A stretch of 53,194 nucleotides of DNA from Propionibacterium sp. (GTDB lineage Bacteria; Actinomycetota; Actinomycetes; Propionibacteriales; Propionibacteriaceae): contig DUOB01000061.1 of NCBI GenBank assembly GCA_012839035.1, forward strand, positions 1-53,194, in the 5' to 3' direction. Below are positions 44,359 through 53,194 of the stretch, piece after piece. The stretch's first letter is position 1. Each line of letters opens with the position of its first letter. A model generated the notes under the pieces. That model worked only from the letters and a program-made list of their open reading frames with translations. It was not told where the DNA came from and ran no database searches. A program made the translations under genes and the position numbers.

Positions 44359-44768
44359 CCAAATTGCCGGCCAGCCCTCCGCAGCCGGGTCTGCGCAGGA
44401 CCCGGCAACGAGCAGCCATCAGTGATCTGCTCGGCCGGATCGACGACTTCCGGACCGCCCAGCAGATCCACGACATCCTCCGTGACGAAGGCGTGTCCGT
44501 CGGACTGACCACCGTCTATCGCACCCTGCAGGCCATGGCCGACGCCGGTGAGGTCGATGCGATCCGCCACGACGGCGAAACCGCTTTTCGGCGCTGCCAC
44601 ACCGCGGATCATCACCACCACCTGGTGTGCCGCCGGTGCGGGCACGCCGTGGAGATCTTCGCCCCAGTCATCGAGCAGTGGGCCGAGGCGATCGCCCGGG
44701 AGCACGGGTTCCGCGACGCCGACCACGAGCTGGAGATCTTCGGCCTCTGCGCCGACTGCCCCACCTGA
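44355..44768 (+). CDS. zur: Fur family transcriptional regulator, Zur
   Basis: Zinc-responsive repressor, 137 aa. The N-terminal winged helix holds RTRQRAAISDLLGRIDDFRT and LTTVYRTLQAMADAGEVDAI. The metal-sensing site is in CHTADHHHHLVC, and the structural zinc is held by two CxxC pairs (CRRCGH and CADC). Position as the last gene of the znu operon, plus the Zur-like box at 41474-41490, points to autoregulation. Its ATG overlaps the znuB stop. Confidence 0.93.
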   Translation: MTKLPASPPQPGLRRTRQRAAISDLLGRIDDFRTAQQIHDILRDEGVSVGLTTVYRTLQAMADAGEVDAIRHDGETAFRRCHTADHHHHLVCRRCGHAVEIFAPVIEQWAEAIAREHGFRDADHELEIFGLCADCPT

Positions 44769-44779
44769 CCCAGCCGGGC

Positions 44780-45559
44780 TCAGCTCGTCCGTGAGGGACG
44801 CAGCACTGCAAAAGGGTCCGTGACCTCCAGTTCGCGCGCCGTGAAGCGATAGAGCCGCGGCGGGCGTCCACCATGCTCCCCCGGTTCCCCGACCCCGCCG
44901 GTTGCCTGGAGCTGTCCGCGGCGGCGCAGGATGCGCTGGAGATTGGTCACGGAGATCTCCTGATCGAGCGCGACCTCATAGATGTCCCGCAGTTCCGCCA
45001 GCGTGAACTCGGCGGGGACGAGGGCGAAACCCAGGTTCGTATACGACAGCTTCGATCTCATCCGCGCCACCCCCTCATCGATCACGTGCGCATGATCGAA
45101 CGCCATGGACGGCAGATCCTCCACCGGCAACCATGCCGCGTGCTGGGGCAGGCGGGGCTCGCTGGTCGCCGGCACCAGGCCCAGATAGGCGGTTGCGATC
45201 GTGCGCTGGGACGGGTCGCGACCGGGGGCCGACAGCGTACGCAACTGCTCCAGATGGGCAATCTCGGCGAGATCGACCTGATGGGCGAGGTGCCGGCGTA
45301 CGCTCGCGCCGATCGCCTCGTCCCGCCCGACCGGACCACTCGGCAACGCCCAGTCCCCCACGAACGGGTCCCGGCGTCGGCGCCAGGCGAGGACGGAGAG
45401 TGTGTACGCTCGCCGGTCGGGGCCGACCGCAGACGATTCCGCCGACTGACCGCCCTCTCCAGGGATGCCGCGGCGTGCGACACTCGGACGAACCTGCAGC
45501 ACGACCGCCAGCGCCTCATGGCGATAGCGGGCCACCGCAGGGTCCCTTTCTTGCTCCAC
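44780..45559 (-). CDS. nrtR: NrtR-type regulator (Nudix domain plus winged helix)
   Basis: Likely repressor of NAD synthesis genes, 259 aa. The N-terminal Nudix-like domain has [20 protein letters not shown] followed by [10 protein letters not shown], so the Nudix box RELxEETG has lost its catalytic Glu residues (positions read H, H and Q). The C-terminal winged helix is [20 protein letters not shown] with [11 protein letters not shown]. NrtR proteins bind ADP-ribose with such a degenerate Nudix domain. It is divergent from nadA across 93 bases that should contain its operator, which I could not define. Confidence 0.86.
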   Translation of the reverse strand: MEQERDPAVARYRHEALAVVLQVRPSVARRGIPGEGGQSAESSAVGPDRRAYTLSVLAWRRRRDPFVGDWALPSGPVGRDEAIGASVRRHLAHQVDLAEIAHLEQLRTLSAPGRDPSQRTIATAYLGLVPATSEPRLPQHAAWLPVEDLPSMAFDHAHVIDEGVARMRSKLSYTNLGFALVPAEFTLAELRDIYEVALDQEISVTNLQRILRRRGQLQATGGVGEPGEHGGRPPRLYRFTARELEVTDPFAVLRPSRTS

Positions 45560-45652
45560 GCAGCCAACCCTATTCGACAGAGCGAGTTTTTGCTTGCTAG
45601 GCTAAATCCAGTTTTCGCCCAACGAGCGATAACCATCACCCACGGAGGACCG

Positions 45653-46690
45653 ATGACGACCACCGATCTGGATACCGCAGAGAGCTCGCTGTCCACCAGC
45701 GACGACTGGCAGAACTGGACGCCCGCCGAGTTCGAGGCCTGGGCGACCGAAGTACGCCGCCTGGCCGAGGAGAAGGACGCCGTCATCCTGGCGCACAACT
45801 ATCAGCTGCCCGCGATCCAGGAAGTCGCCCACCACGTCGGCGACTCGCTCGCGCTGTCCCGGCTCGCCGCCACCGCGACCCAGAGCACGATCGTGTTCGC
45901 CGGCGTGCACTTCATGGCCGAGACCGCCAAGCTCCTCTCCCCCGAGAAGACCGTCCTGATCCCGGACGCCAACGCCGGCTGCTCGCTGGCGGACACGATC
46001 ACTGCAGAGCAGTTGCGCGAGTGGAAGGCCGAGCACCCCGGCGCGGTCGTCGTGTCCTATGTCAACACCACGGCCGCGGTGAAGGCCGAGACCGACATCT
46101 GCTGCACCTCCTCGAATGCGGTCGACGTCGTGCGCTCGATCCCGGAGGACACCCCGATCCTGTTCTGCCCGGACCAGTTCCTCGGTGCCCACGTGCGCCG
46201 CGAGACCGGCCGCAAGAACATCCACGTCTGGCTCGGTGAGTGCCACGTGCATGCCGACATCTCCCCGGCCGACCTGGAGCAGCAGGTCCGGGACAATCCG
46301 GAGGCCGAGCTTTTCGTCCACCCCGAGTGCGGGTGCACCACCAGCGCCCTGTGGATGGCGTCGTCCGGGGAGATCCCGAAGGACCGTACGCACATCCTGT
46401 CCACGGGCGGGATGCTCGACGAGGCCCGGAAGACGACCGCCAAGAAGGTGCTGGTCGCGACGGAGGTCGGCATGCTGCACCAGCTGCGCAAGGCCAACCA
46501 GAAGACCGACTTCCAGGCCGTCAACCCCCAGGCCGCCTGCCGGTTCATGCAGATGATCACCCCGCCCAAGCTGCTGCGCAGCCTCACCGACGGCGTCGAC
46601 GAGGTCGACGTCGATCCGGAGACCGCAGCCCGCGCCCGTGCCGCCGTGGAGCGCATGGTGGCCATCGGCAACCCCGGCACCGGGGAATGA
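45653..46690 (+). CDS. nadA: Quinolinate synthase
   Basis: [4Fe-4S] enzyme that condenses iminoaspartate with dihydroxyacetone phosphate to quinolinate. It has three repeated alpha/beta domains; [47 protein letters not shown] and [10 protein letters not shown] mark them, with cluster Cys candidates in [18 protein letters not shown] and PQAACRFMQ. Length is 345 aa. ATG 45653 follows CGGAGG. It is the first gene of nadABC; nadB starts five bases after its stop. Confidence 0.95.
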   Translation: MTTTDLDTAESSLSTSDDWQNWTPAEFEAWATEVRRLAEEKDAVILAHNYQLPAIQEVAHHVGDSLALSRLAATATQSTIVFAGVHFMAETAKLLSPEKTVLIPDANAGCSLADTITAEQLREWKAEHPGAVVVSYVNTTAAVKAETDICCTSSNAVDVVRSIPEDTPILFCPDQFLGAHVRRETGRKNIHVWLGECHVHADISPADLEQQVRDNPEAELFVHPECGCTTSALWMASSGEIPKDRTHILSTGGMLDEARKTTAKKVLVATEVGMLHQLRKANQKTDFQAVNPQAACRFMQMITPPKLLRSLTDGVDEVDVDPETAARARAAVERMVAIGNPGTGE

Positions 46691-46694
46691 GCGC

Positions 46695-48392
46695 GTGACC
46701 ACATCGAACGACATCCCGGACCCGCTGACCAGCGACCGGGGCCGCCCGCTGCCGCGGGAGCTCACGACTCCGCCGGCCGCCTGGACCGATTCCGCACAGG
46801 TCGTGGTGATCGGCTCCGGAGCGGCCGGCCTGGCTGCCACGGTCGAGTTGGCGACCGCAGGGATCGACACCCTCGTCGTCACCCGCGGCGAGATCACCGA
46901 GACGGCGACCGACTGGGCCCAGGGCGGCCTGGCCGCGGTCTGGTCCGATCAGGATTCCCTGGCCCTCCACGTCTCCGACACACTCACAGCGGGGGCTGGC
47001 CTCTGCGACGTCGACGCCGTGTGGGACCTCGTGTCCTCCGCGCCGGAGGCGATCGAACAGCTCATCACCCTCGGCGCCCAGTTCGACACCGACGACTCCG
47101 GCGCCTATGACCTCCACCTGGAGGGCGGGCACCACGCGCGCCGCATCCTGCACGCGGGTGGGGACGCGACAGGGCGGGAAGTGCAGCGTACGCTCAGCGC
47201 CGCCCTCCACGCCGCCATCCTGAACCCCGAATCGTCGATCCGCGTCCGGGCCCACACCCGGTTGATCGACGTGCTCACCGATGCCGAGGGCGTCGCATGC
47301 GGCGTCCGCGTCATCGACCCCGACGGCCTGATCGGCGAGATCAGCAGCCCCGCGGTCGTGCTGGCCGCCGGCGGCATCGGTCAGCTCTGGTCACTGACGA
47401 CGAACCCCGCCGTGGCCACCGGTGACGGCATCGCCGCTGCCCTGCGGGCAGGTGCGACGATCCGGGACATCGAGTTCGTGCAGTTCCATCCGACGATCCT
47501 GGTCGTGCCGGAGGCCCATCGCCGACCGGGCGACCGTGGCGTACTCATCTCCGAAGCCGTCCGCGGCGAAGGCGCCTTCCTCATCGACCGGACCGGTGCC
47601 CGGGTCATGAAGGGCCTGCATCCGCTCGCGGATCTCGCCCCCCGCGACGTCGTCGCCTCCTCCATGGAGGCGCACATGGCGCGCACGGGTGAGACACACC
47701 TGTTCCTCGATGCCCGGCACTTCGGCGCCGAGAAGTGGGAGTCGCACTTCCCCTCCATCCTCGCCATGTGTCGCGAACGCGGCGTGGATCCGGTCAAGGA
47801 GCCGATCCCCGTCCGCCCCGCGGCGCACTATCTGTGTGGTGGGATCTCCGCGGACCTCCAGGGCACCACCGATGTGCCCGGTCTCCATGCCATCGGCGAA
47901 GTCGCTGCCACCGGCGTCCAGGGCGCCAACCGGTTGGCGTCCAATTCCGTGACCGAGGGCCTGGTCGCGGGTGAGCGGCTGGGTGCCCTGCTGGTCGGGG
48001 ACCGGTTCGGGTGGACGCCTGCGGAGTGGGTACGCCGGGGCGCTGCCCCACTCACCGATCCCGCGGCCCTCGCCCAGCTGCGGGAGGCCACCGATGCCGG
48101 GGTCGCGGTCCACCGGACCGATGCGGGTCTCCGCGCGGCGCTGCGTACGCTGGCCGAGCTGCCGGCCACCGACGAGCTGACCCACGAGAGTCTCGACGCG
48201 GAGAACCTGCGTACCGTCGGCACCCTCGTCGCCACCTCCGCGCTCGCACGCACCGAGTCGAGAGGCTGTCACCGCCGCGGTGACCATCCGCACCAGGTGC
48301 CCACGTGGGTACGCCGACTCGCACTCCGCCTCAACGGAGGCGGCGTGCGTCTGCGCCAGGAACCGATCAACGCCGAGGAGGACCACTCATGA
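46695..48392 (+). CDS. nadB: L-aspartate oxidase
   Basis: FAD enzyme that makes iminoaspartate for NadA. The FAD motif is VVVIGSGAAGLAATVELATA (about residues 37-56), followed by DWAQGGLAAVWSDQDS and the active-site EGGHHARRILHAGGDATGRE. DIEFVQFHPTIL, GEGAFLIDRTGARVM and APRDVVASSMEAHM fit the succinate dehydrogenase/aspartate oxidase family, and GANRLASNSVTEGLV ends the FAD domain. Length is 565 aa from GTG 46695. The stop overlaps nadC by four bases (ATGA). Confidence 0.94.
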   Translation: MTTSNDIPDPLTSDRGRPLPRELTTPPAAWTDSAQVVVIGSGAAGLAATVELATAGIDTLVVTRGEITETATDWAQGGLAAVWSDQDSLALHVSDTLTAGAGLCDVDAVWDLVSSAPEAIEQLITLGAQFDTDDSGAYDLHLEGGHHARRILHAGGDATGREVQRTLSAALHAAILNPESSIRVRAHTRLIDVLTDAEGVACGVRVIDPDGLIGEISSPAVVLAAGGIGQLWSLTTNPAVATGDGIAAALRAGATIRDIEFVQFHPTILVVPEAHRRPGDRGVLISEAVRGEGAFLIDRTGARVMKGLHPLADLAPRDVVASSMEAHMARTGETHLFLDARHFGAEKWESHFPSILAMCRERGVDPVKEPIPVRPAAHYLCGGISADLQGTTDVPGLHAIGEVAATGVQGANRLASNSVTEGLVAGERLGALLVGDRFGWTPAEWVRRGAAPLTDPAALAQLREATDAGVAVHRTDAGLRAALRTLAELPATDELTHESLDAENLRTVGTLVATSALARTESRGCHRRGDHPHQVPTWVRRLALRLNGGGVRLRQEPINAEEDHS

Positions 48393-49285
48393 CCAGCTGG
48401 CCCACGGACATCACCCATGCCCTGACCGACGCCGGACTCCATCCCGCCCACGTGGCCGAGGTGATCGACCGCACCCTCGACGAGGACCTCTCCTGGGGTC
48501 CGGACGTCACCAGCGACGCGACTCTCCCCGCCGACGCGACCGGCACCGCCGACGTGGTGGCCCGCAGGCCGGGGTGCCTGGCCGGCGTACCCATCGCCGC
48601 CGCCGTCATGCACACCATGGCCGCCCGGCAGGGCATTGAGGTCACCACGACCCTGGTCGCCGCCGACGGCGATCGGGTCGACAAGGGTGACCTGGTGCTC
48701 ACGGTGAGCGGACCCCTGCGCTGCCTGTTGACCGCGGAGCGCACGATGCTCAACCTGCTCTGTCAGCTCTCGGGTGTGGCCACGGCGACCGCGGAGTGGG
48801 CGGATGCGCTGGCGGGGACCGAGGCGAAAGTACGCGACACCCGAAAGACCGTGCCCGGGCTGCGGGTCCTGCAGAAGTACGCCGTCCGCTGCGGCGGGGG
48901 CGTCAACCACCGCATGGGCCTCGGCGACGCCGCGCTGATCAAGGACAACCACGTCGCGGCGGCGGGCTCGGTGGCTGCCGCTTTCGCGGCCGTGCGCGAA
49001 CGTTCTCCCGAGGTGCCGGTCGAGGTCGAGGTCGACACCCTCGATCAGTTGCGCGAGGCGATCGACGCGGGTGCCGACCTGATCCTGCTCGACAACATGA
49101 CTCCCGCCCAGATGCGCGAGGCCGTTGCCTTGTGCCGTCCCGCCGGTGTGCGCACCGAGGCCAGCGGTGGTCTCACGCTCAACGACGCTGCCGCGGTCGG
49201 CGCGACGGGCGTGGACTTCATCGCCGTCGGGGCACTCACGCACTCCGCGGTCGTGCTCGATCTGGGGTTCGACCTGCGGGGGTGA
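48389..49285 (+). CDS. nadC: Nicotinate-nucleotide pyrophosphorylase (carboxylating)
   Basis: Quinolinate phosphoribosyltransferase, which turns quinolinate and PRPP into nicotinate mononucleotide. It has TAERTMLNLLCQLSGVATAT, VRDTRKTVPGLRVLQKYAVR, GGGVNHRMGLGDAALIKDNH and VEVEVDTLDQL, and ends in the barrel motif EASGGLTLNDAAAVGATGVD. Length is 298 aa. ATG 48389 is chosen over the upstream frame start because it overlaps the nadB stop and matches family length. It completes nadABC and converges on recO. Confidence 0.96.
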   Translation: MTSWPTDITHALTDAGLHPAHVAEVIDRTLDEDLSWGPDVTSDATLPADATGTADVVARRPGCLAGVPIAAAVMHTMAARQGIEVTTTLVAADGDRVDKGDLVLTVSGPLRCLLTAERTMLNLLCQLSGVATATAEWADALAGTEAKVRDTRKTVPGLRVLQKYAVRCGGGVNHRMGLGDAALIKDNHVAAAGSVAAAFAAVRERSPEVPVEVEVDTLDQLREAIDAGADLILLDNMTPAQMREAVALCRPAGVRTEASGGLTLNDAAAVGATGVDFIAVGALTHSAVVLDLGFDLRG

Positions 49286-49333
49286 ACGCACGATCGTACG
49301 GTCCCCTCCGACGATCCAAAGTTCACGGCCCGG

Positions 49334-50074
49334 TCAGCGCTCCACGTGGGGCAGCGAGCGCAGGCCGCGCTCGAGGTGCCAGGTCACGAACGCCGCAGTG
49401 AGGCCACTCCCCTCGCGGATGATCTCGGGCGGGGTGTCCCGGGTGGCGGGCCAGTGACCGGTGAGGAGTGCGGCGAGGTACGCCAGCGTCTGCGGACGGG
49501 GCTGCGCCGATCCGGGCGGACGGCAGACTCCGCACACGACCCCACCCGCGGCCGGGGAGAAGGCCCGGTGCGGTCCCTCGGCACCGCACTTCGCACAGTC
49601 GGTGAACGTCGGCGCATAACCGGCCACCGCGAGGGAGCGCAGCAGGAACGAGTCGAGGATCGTCGCCGTCTCGCGGGGCCCATCGGAGGTGCCCTCGTTG
49701 AGGACCCGCAGCGCGCCGACCAGCAGCAGGTACTGCTGCACCGCCGGCTGGCCCTCCTCCGTCACCAAGCGATCCGCGGTCTCGAGCATGACCTGCCCGG
49801 CCGTGTATTTCGGGAAGTCGTCCACCAACCGCTCCCCGAACGCGTGCAGCGACTCCACTTGCGCGACGATGTCGAGGCTGCGGCCGGTGGCGAGCTGCAC
49901 ATCGATGTGACTGAACGGCTCCAACCGGGCACCGAACTTCGACGACGTGCGACGCACCCCGCGCGCGGCCGCGCGTACCTTTCCATGCCGACGCGACAAC
50001 AGCGTGATGATGCGGTCGGCTTCACCCAGCTTGTGGGTGCGCAGCACGACAGCCTCATCACGATAGGTGGCCAT
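49334..50074 (-). CDS. recO: DNA repair protein RecO
   Basis: Helps load RecA in the RecFOR pathway. The N-terminal OB fold is [20 protein letters not shown] with [20 protein letters not shown]. The C-terminal part has a zinc site, CAKCG then CGVC (two CxxC pairs around residues 155-180). Length is 246 aa from ATG 50074; an upstream in-frame ATG at 50119 seems less likely. It is divergent from uppS, the usual actinobacterial neighbour. Confidence 0.93.
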   Translation of the reverse strand: MATYRDEAVVLRTHKLGEADRIITLLSRRHGKVRAAARGVRRTSSKFGARLEPFSHIDVQLATGRSLDIVAQVESLHAFGERLVDDFPKYTAGQVMLETADRLVTEEGQPAVQQYLLLVGALRVLNEGTSDGPRETATILDSFLLRSLAVAGYAPTFTDCAKCGAEGPHRAFSPAAGGVVCGVCRPPGSAQPRPQTLAYLAALLTGHWPATRDTPPEIIREGSGLTAAFVTWHLERGLRSLPHVER

Positions 50075-50176
50075 CGCCCCAGTATCCCAGGCCCGCAGCA
50101 CAGGGGTCCCGGGCAACACTCATCTGGTCTGCGAGGCACTCCGCGGCTGCCGGAGGCACCAACTACGCTCAGGTCT

Positions 50177-51016
50177 GTGAGCGCGAAGCGGACGAGCAAA
50201 CCACCCCGGCGGCAGCCGACCCCCCATCCCTCCGGGGCCAGACCCCCCGCGTTGCCGAAGGAAGTCATCCCCCAGCACGTGGCGATCGTGATGGATGGCA
50301 ACGGACGATGGGCCAAGGCGCGCAACCTCCCGCGGACCAAAGGCCACGAGGCCGGCGAGTCCGTGCTGTTCGACGTGATCGAGGGGGCAATCGAGATCGG
50401 GGTGAAGTATCTCTCCGCCTATGCGTTCTCCACCGAGAACTGGCGCCGCTCCCCCGACGAGGTCCGGTTCCTGATGGGGTTCAACCGGGATGTCATCCAT
50501 CGGCGGCGCGATGAGTTGGACGACTTGGGGGTACGCGTGCGCTGGGCGGGTCGTCGCCCCCGACTGTGGCGTTCGGTAATCAAGGAGCTCGAGACGGCCG
50601 AGGAGCAGAGCAAGGACAACGACACGCTGACGTTGCAGTTCTGCGTGAACTATGGCGGGCGGGCCGAGATCGTCGATGCCGCGCGACAGGTCGCGGAGCT
50701 GGCGCGCCAGGGCAAGCTCGATCCTTCTCGCCTCACCGAGGATCGGTTCCGCGCGTTCCTCGACGAACCGGAGATCCCCGACGTCGACCTGTTCGTCCGG
50801 TCCTCCGGTGAGCAGCGATTCTCCAATTTCCTGCTGTGGCAGTCGGCGTACGCCGAGATGGTCTTCCTCGACACCCTGTGGCCGGATTGGGACCGTCGGC
50901 ATCTGTGGCGGGCGATCGAGCTGTACGCCCAACGTGACCGCCGCTATGGCGGCGCCATCCCGAACACGGTGATCCCCGACGGCACCGAGACGAACAAGGC
51001 GGAGGCGGACCGATGA
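50177..51016 (+). CDS. uppS: Isoprenyl transferase (undecaprenyl/decaprenyl diphosphate synthase)
   Basis: cis-Prenyltransferase that makes the polyprenyl diphosphate carrier for cell-wall synthesis. The catalytic start is [20 protein letters not shown] (Asp, Asn and Arg for diphosphate binding), followed by [32 protein letters not shown] and the C-terminal [21 protein letters not shown] basic, Pro-rich N-terminal tail of about 30 residues precedes the domain. Length is 279 aa from GTG 50177. The stop overlaps the glpK start by four bases. Confidence 0.94.
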   Translation: MSAKRTSKPPRRQPTPHPSGARPPALPKEVIPQHVAIVMDGNGRWAKARNLPRTKGHEAGESVLFDVIEGAIEIGVKYLSAYAFSTENWRRSPDEVRFLMGFNRDVIHRRRDELDDLGVRVRWAGRRPRLWRSVIKELETAEEQSKDNDTLTLQFCVNYGGRAEIVDAARQVAELARQGKLDPSRLTEDRFRAFLDEPEIPDVDLFVRSSGEQRFSNFLLWQSAYAEMVFLDTLWPDWDRRHLWRAIELYAQRDRRYGGAIPNTVIPDGTETNKAEADR

Positions 51017-52530
51017 CCGAACGGAAATACGTCCTCGCGATCGACCAGGGCACCACCTCGACCAGGGCGATCGTTTTCGATCAGGCCGGACACGCGGTGG
51101 CGGTCGGCCAGGCCGAACACCAGCAGCTGTTCCCGCAACCCGGCTGGGTCGAGCACGATCCGAGTGAGATCTGGACGAACACTATTCACTGCGTCGCGCT
51201 CGCGTTGACGCGGGCCCGCATCACCCACCTGCACCTGGCTGCCATCGGCATCACCAACCAGCGCGAGACCACGGTGGTGTGGGATGTCCGGACCGGGCGG
51301 CCCGTCACCAACGCCATCGTCTGGCAGGACACCCGGACCGCGGACCTGTGCCGCGAGCTCGGCGGGGACGTGGGCGCGGACCGCTGGAAGGACCGGGTGG
51401 GGCTGCCCTTGGCGACCTATTTCGCGGGGCCGAAGGTGCGGTGGATCCTCGACAACATCACGGGCGCGCGGGCCGACGCCGAGGCCGGGCATCTGCGGAT
51501 GGGGACGATCGACTCGTGGCTGATCTGGAACCTCACCGGCGGCCCGAACGGCGGCATCCATGTCACGGACGTCACCAACGCCTCCCGCACGATGCTCATG
51601 GATCTCCGCACGTTGGAGTGGGACGAGGAGATCACCGGCGCGATGGACATCCCCCGGTCGATGCTCCCCGAGATCCGCGCCTCGGTGGGTGACTTCGGCA
51701 CGGTTGGATCCACCGGTTTGCTGGGCGGGATTCCCATCACCGGCGTCCTCGGCGACCAGCAGGCGGCGCTGTTCGGGCAGGCGTGCTTCACGCCGGGCAT
51801 GGCGAAGAACACCTATGGCACAGGCTGCTTCGTGCTGGCGAACACGGGCACGGAGGCCGTCCGGTCGGAATCGGGACTGATCTCGACCGTCGCCTATCAG
51901 CTCGCCGGGGAGCCGGCGGTCTATGCGCTGGAGGGTTCGATCGCGGTCGCGGGATCGCTCGTGCAGTGGCTGCGGGACAACTTGGGCCTGATCGGCTCCG
52001 CGCCCGAGGTCGAGGAGCTCGCGGCGTCGGTCGAGGACAACGGTGGGGCGTACATCGTGCCCGCCTTCTCCGGGCTCTTCGCACCCTATTGGCGCGACGA
52101 CGCCCGCGGGGTGATCGCGGGCCTCACCCGCTATGTGACCAAGGCGCACCTGGCGCGGGCGGCGCTGGAGGCGTCGGCGTACCAGACCCGCGACGTCGTC
52201 GAGGCCATGCAGGCGGACTCCGGCACCGCGATCTCGGAGCTGCGCGTCGACGGCGGGATGACCGCCAACGAGTTGCTCATGCAGTTCCAGGCCGACCAAC
52301 TCGGCATCGACGTCATCCGCCCGACGGTGATCGAGACAACGGCACTGGGGGCGGCGTACGCGGCCGGGATCGGGGTCGGGTTCTGGTCCGGCGTCGACGA
52401 CGTCACCGCCAACTGGTCGGAGGAGATCCGCTGGTCCCCCACCATGGAGCGAACCGAGGCCGACCGCCTCCATCGCCATTGGGCCAAGGCCGTCGAACGG
52501 ACCATGGGTTGGGTGGACGCGGACACCTGA
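51013..52530 (+). CDS. glpK: Glycerol kinase
   Basis: Phosphorylates glycerol to glycerol-3-phosphate. FGGY-family motifs are [20 protein letters not shown] (phosphate 1), [60 protein letters not shown] and [19 protein letters not shown]. Length is 505 aa, typical. The ATG overlaps the uppS stop (ATGA), an unusual pairing because glpK more often lies with glpF or glpD. It fits with the ugp importer at 34225-38601 as a supply of glycerol-3-phosphate. Confidence 0.95.
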   Translation: MTERKYVLAIDQGTTSTRAIVFDQAGHAVAVGQAEHQQLFPQPGWVEHDPSEIWTNTIHCVALALTRARITHLHLAAIGITNQRETTVVWDVRTGRPVTNAIVWQDTRTADLCRELGGDVGADRWKDRVGLPLATYFAGPKVRWILDNITGARADAEAGHLRMGTIDSWLIWNLTGGPNGGIHVTDVTNASRTMLMDLRTLEWDEEITGAMDIPRSMLPEIRASVGDFGTVGSTGLLGGIPITGVLGDQQAALFGQACFTPGMAKNTYGTGCFVLANTGTEAVRSESGLISTVAYQLAGEPAVYALEGSIAVAGSLVQWLRDNLGLIGSAPEVEELAASVEDNGGAYIVPAFSGLFAPYWRDDARGVIAGLTRYVTKAHLARAALEASAYQTRDVVEAMQADSGTAISELRVDGGMTANELLMQFQADQLGIDVIRPTVIETTALGAAYAAGIGVGFWSGVDDVTANWSEEIRWSPTMERTEADRLHRHWAKAVERTMGWVDADT

Positions 52531-52570
52531 CCCCGGGACGCGGACATGACCCGCCGACCGAAGGCCTCCG

Positions 52571-52616
52571 GCCCTTGTTGTTTGACCCACCCCGCGGATC
52601 AAAGGACAACACCCCC
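52571..52616. repeat. 46-bp repeat, copy 1, after glpK
   Basis: Starts GCCCTTGTTGTTTGACCC and ends GATCAAAGGACAACACCCCC. Inside, TGTTGT-TTGA can pair with TCAA-AGG-ACAACA, so each copy is also an imperfect hairpin. It is identical to copy 2. Confidence 0.92.
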
Positions 52617-52617
52617 A

Positions 52618-52663
52618 GCCCTTGTTGTTTGACCCACCCCGCGGATCAAAGGACAACACCCCC
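52618..52663. repeat. 46-bp repeat, copy 2, after glpK
   Basis: Identical to copy 1, with a 47-base period. The pair fills the gap between glpK and the leuA terminator; apart from it and the terminator I see nothing else between 52531 and 52788. It may act as a REP-like element or as a glpK terminator. Confidence 0.92.
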
Positions 52664-52715
52664 GCCGACAACGGCGCCCGGCCAACGACCTCGGCGCTCG
52701 CTGCGGCGACCCCCC

Positions 52716-52757
52716 AAAAAAGCCGACCCGGCACCCACGAGGGGAACCGGGCCGGCT
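52716..52757 (-). terminator. Rho-independent terminator of leuA
   Basis: On the minus strand AGCCGGCCCGG pairs with CCGGGTCGGCT (one mismatch) and is followed by six T residues. Confidence 0.9.
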
Positions 52758-52788
52758 GGAGAACGCTTGGCTCAGCGACTCACGTCGA

Positions 52789-53194
52789 TCAGCGGATCGC
52801 GCGGTTGACCGCGTTGCTCACCGCCATCAGGGACGCGGTGATGATGTTCTCGTGGATGCCGACGCCCCACATGATGCGGGCTTCCTCGGCTTCCCCGATC
52901 TCGCACTCGACGAACGCAGCAGCCTTGGCGTCGCCACCCGAGGCCATCGCATGCTCCCGATAGTCGAGGACGCGTACGCCACGGTGGCCGAAGCTCGACA
53001 GCGCATCCACATAGGCGGAGACGGGACCGTTGCCCTCACCGTGGACCCAGAACTCCTCACCGTTCATCGAGACGAGCGCGTCCACGGTGTCGACTCCGTT
53101 GTTGTCGGTCTTGATGTTCGACACCTGCAGCGGTCCGTCCGCCTGGATGTACTCACGCTGGAAGATCTCCCACAGCTCGTCCGAGGTGATCTCG
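52789..53194 (-). CDS. leuA: 2-isopropylmalate synthase, C-terminal regulatory part (start outside window)
   Basis: Enzyme of the first step of leucine synthesis. Only the last 134 codons are in the window. They contain EITSDELWEIFQREYIQ at the linker and the LeuA dimer/allosteric domain: TVDALVSMNGEEFWVHGEGN, GPVSAYVDALSSFGHRGVRV, and ARIMWGVGIHENIITASLMA before the end NRAIR. This is the actinobacterial long-form LeuA with its leucine-binding domain. The gene runs off the right edge and ends at the terminator downstream. Confidence 0.93.
   Translation of the reverse strand, partial: EITSDELWEIFQREYIQADGPLQVSNIKTDNNGVDTVDALVSMNGEEFWVHGEGNGPVSAYVDALSSFGHRGVRVLDYREHAMASGGDAKAAAFVECEIGEAEEARIMWGVGIHENIITASLMAVSNAVNRAIR

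Noticed and set aside
52571..52663. Possible CRISPR array
   Set aside because: Only two repeats, joined with a single base between them, no spacers and no cas genes.

Overview
This window is chromosomal DNA from a high-GC actinobacterium. The evidence is GTG starts, dense 'gcc/gac' codon use, the order rpsB - M23 peptidase - xerC, an InhA-type enoyl-ACP reductase behind fabG, DUF3099 and DUF6457 proteins, a homodimeric glycyl-tRNA synthetase, and a nadABC operon beside an NrtR regulator. A member of the Propionibacteriales would fit, but that is an inference I cannot prove. I saw no phage, transposase or CRISPR array.

Layout. 1-3954: rpsB (cut by the window edge) with a structured 5' leader, a secreted double-M23 protein, xerC and def. 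3909-7690: a Gfo/Idh/MocA oxidoreductase, then an ABC ATPase - small membrane protein - TrmH methyltransferase unit and an unknown protein. 7720-13006: the fabG-fabI fatty acid synthesis operon, DUF3099, moaA, DUF6457, SURF1 and an RlmA-like rRNA methyltransferase. 12991-17008: two divergent cell-envelope genes, an LGFP-repeat polysaccharide deacetylase and a double-length GT87 glycosyltransferase.

17197-32599 holds a meta-cleavage aromatic pathway in two blocks. The first block (plus strand) has hydratase, acylating acetaldehyde dehydrogenase, hydroxy-oxovalerate aldolase and an IclR regulator, with a Rieske ferredoxin facing it. The second block (minus strand) has an XylT-type ferredoxin, catechol 2,3-dioxygenase, a GlcG/HbpS protein, a second IclR regulator, an oxalocrotonate decarboxylase and a 4-OT tautomerase. 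Together they would take catechol to pyruvate and acetyl-CoA, except that no hydroxymuconic semialdehyde dehydrogenase is present. Between the blocks lie tRNA-Asn, a sigma-70 factor, dnaG, a FetB-like permease, a membrane protein under two CsoR/CstR-like operators, and dgt. A perfect CRP/GlxR-type site stands in front of the second block.

32853-41442: dus, a ugpAEBC-type glycerol-3-phosphate/sugar ABC transporter, glyS, a double DUF606 transporter and a small monooxygenase. 41514-44768: a znuA-znuC-znuB-zur zinc uptake operon behind a Zur-like box. 44780-49285: nrtR divergent from nadA-nadB-nadC (de novo NAD synthesis). 49334-53194: recO, uppS-glpK, a tandem 47-bp repeat and the 3' part of leuA.

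The signals most worth checking are the CsoR-like operator pair at the TsoY-like gene, the split catechol pathway with its CRP site, the tandem GT87 fusion, the folded rpsB leader, the excess of the palindrome GCGTACGC, and the 47-bp tandem repeat after glpK.
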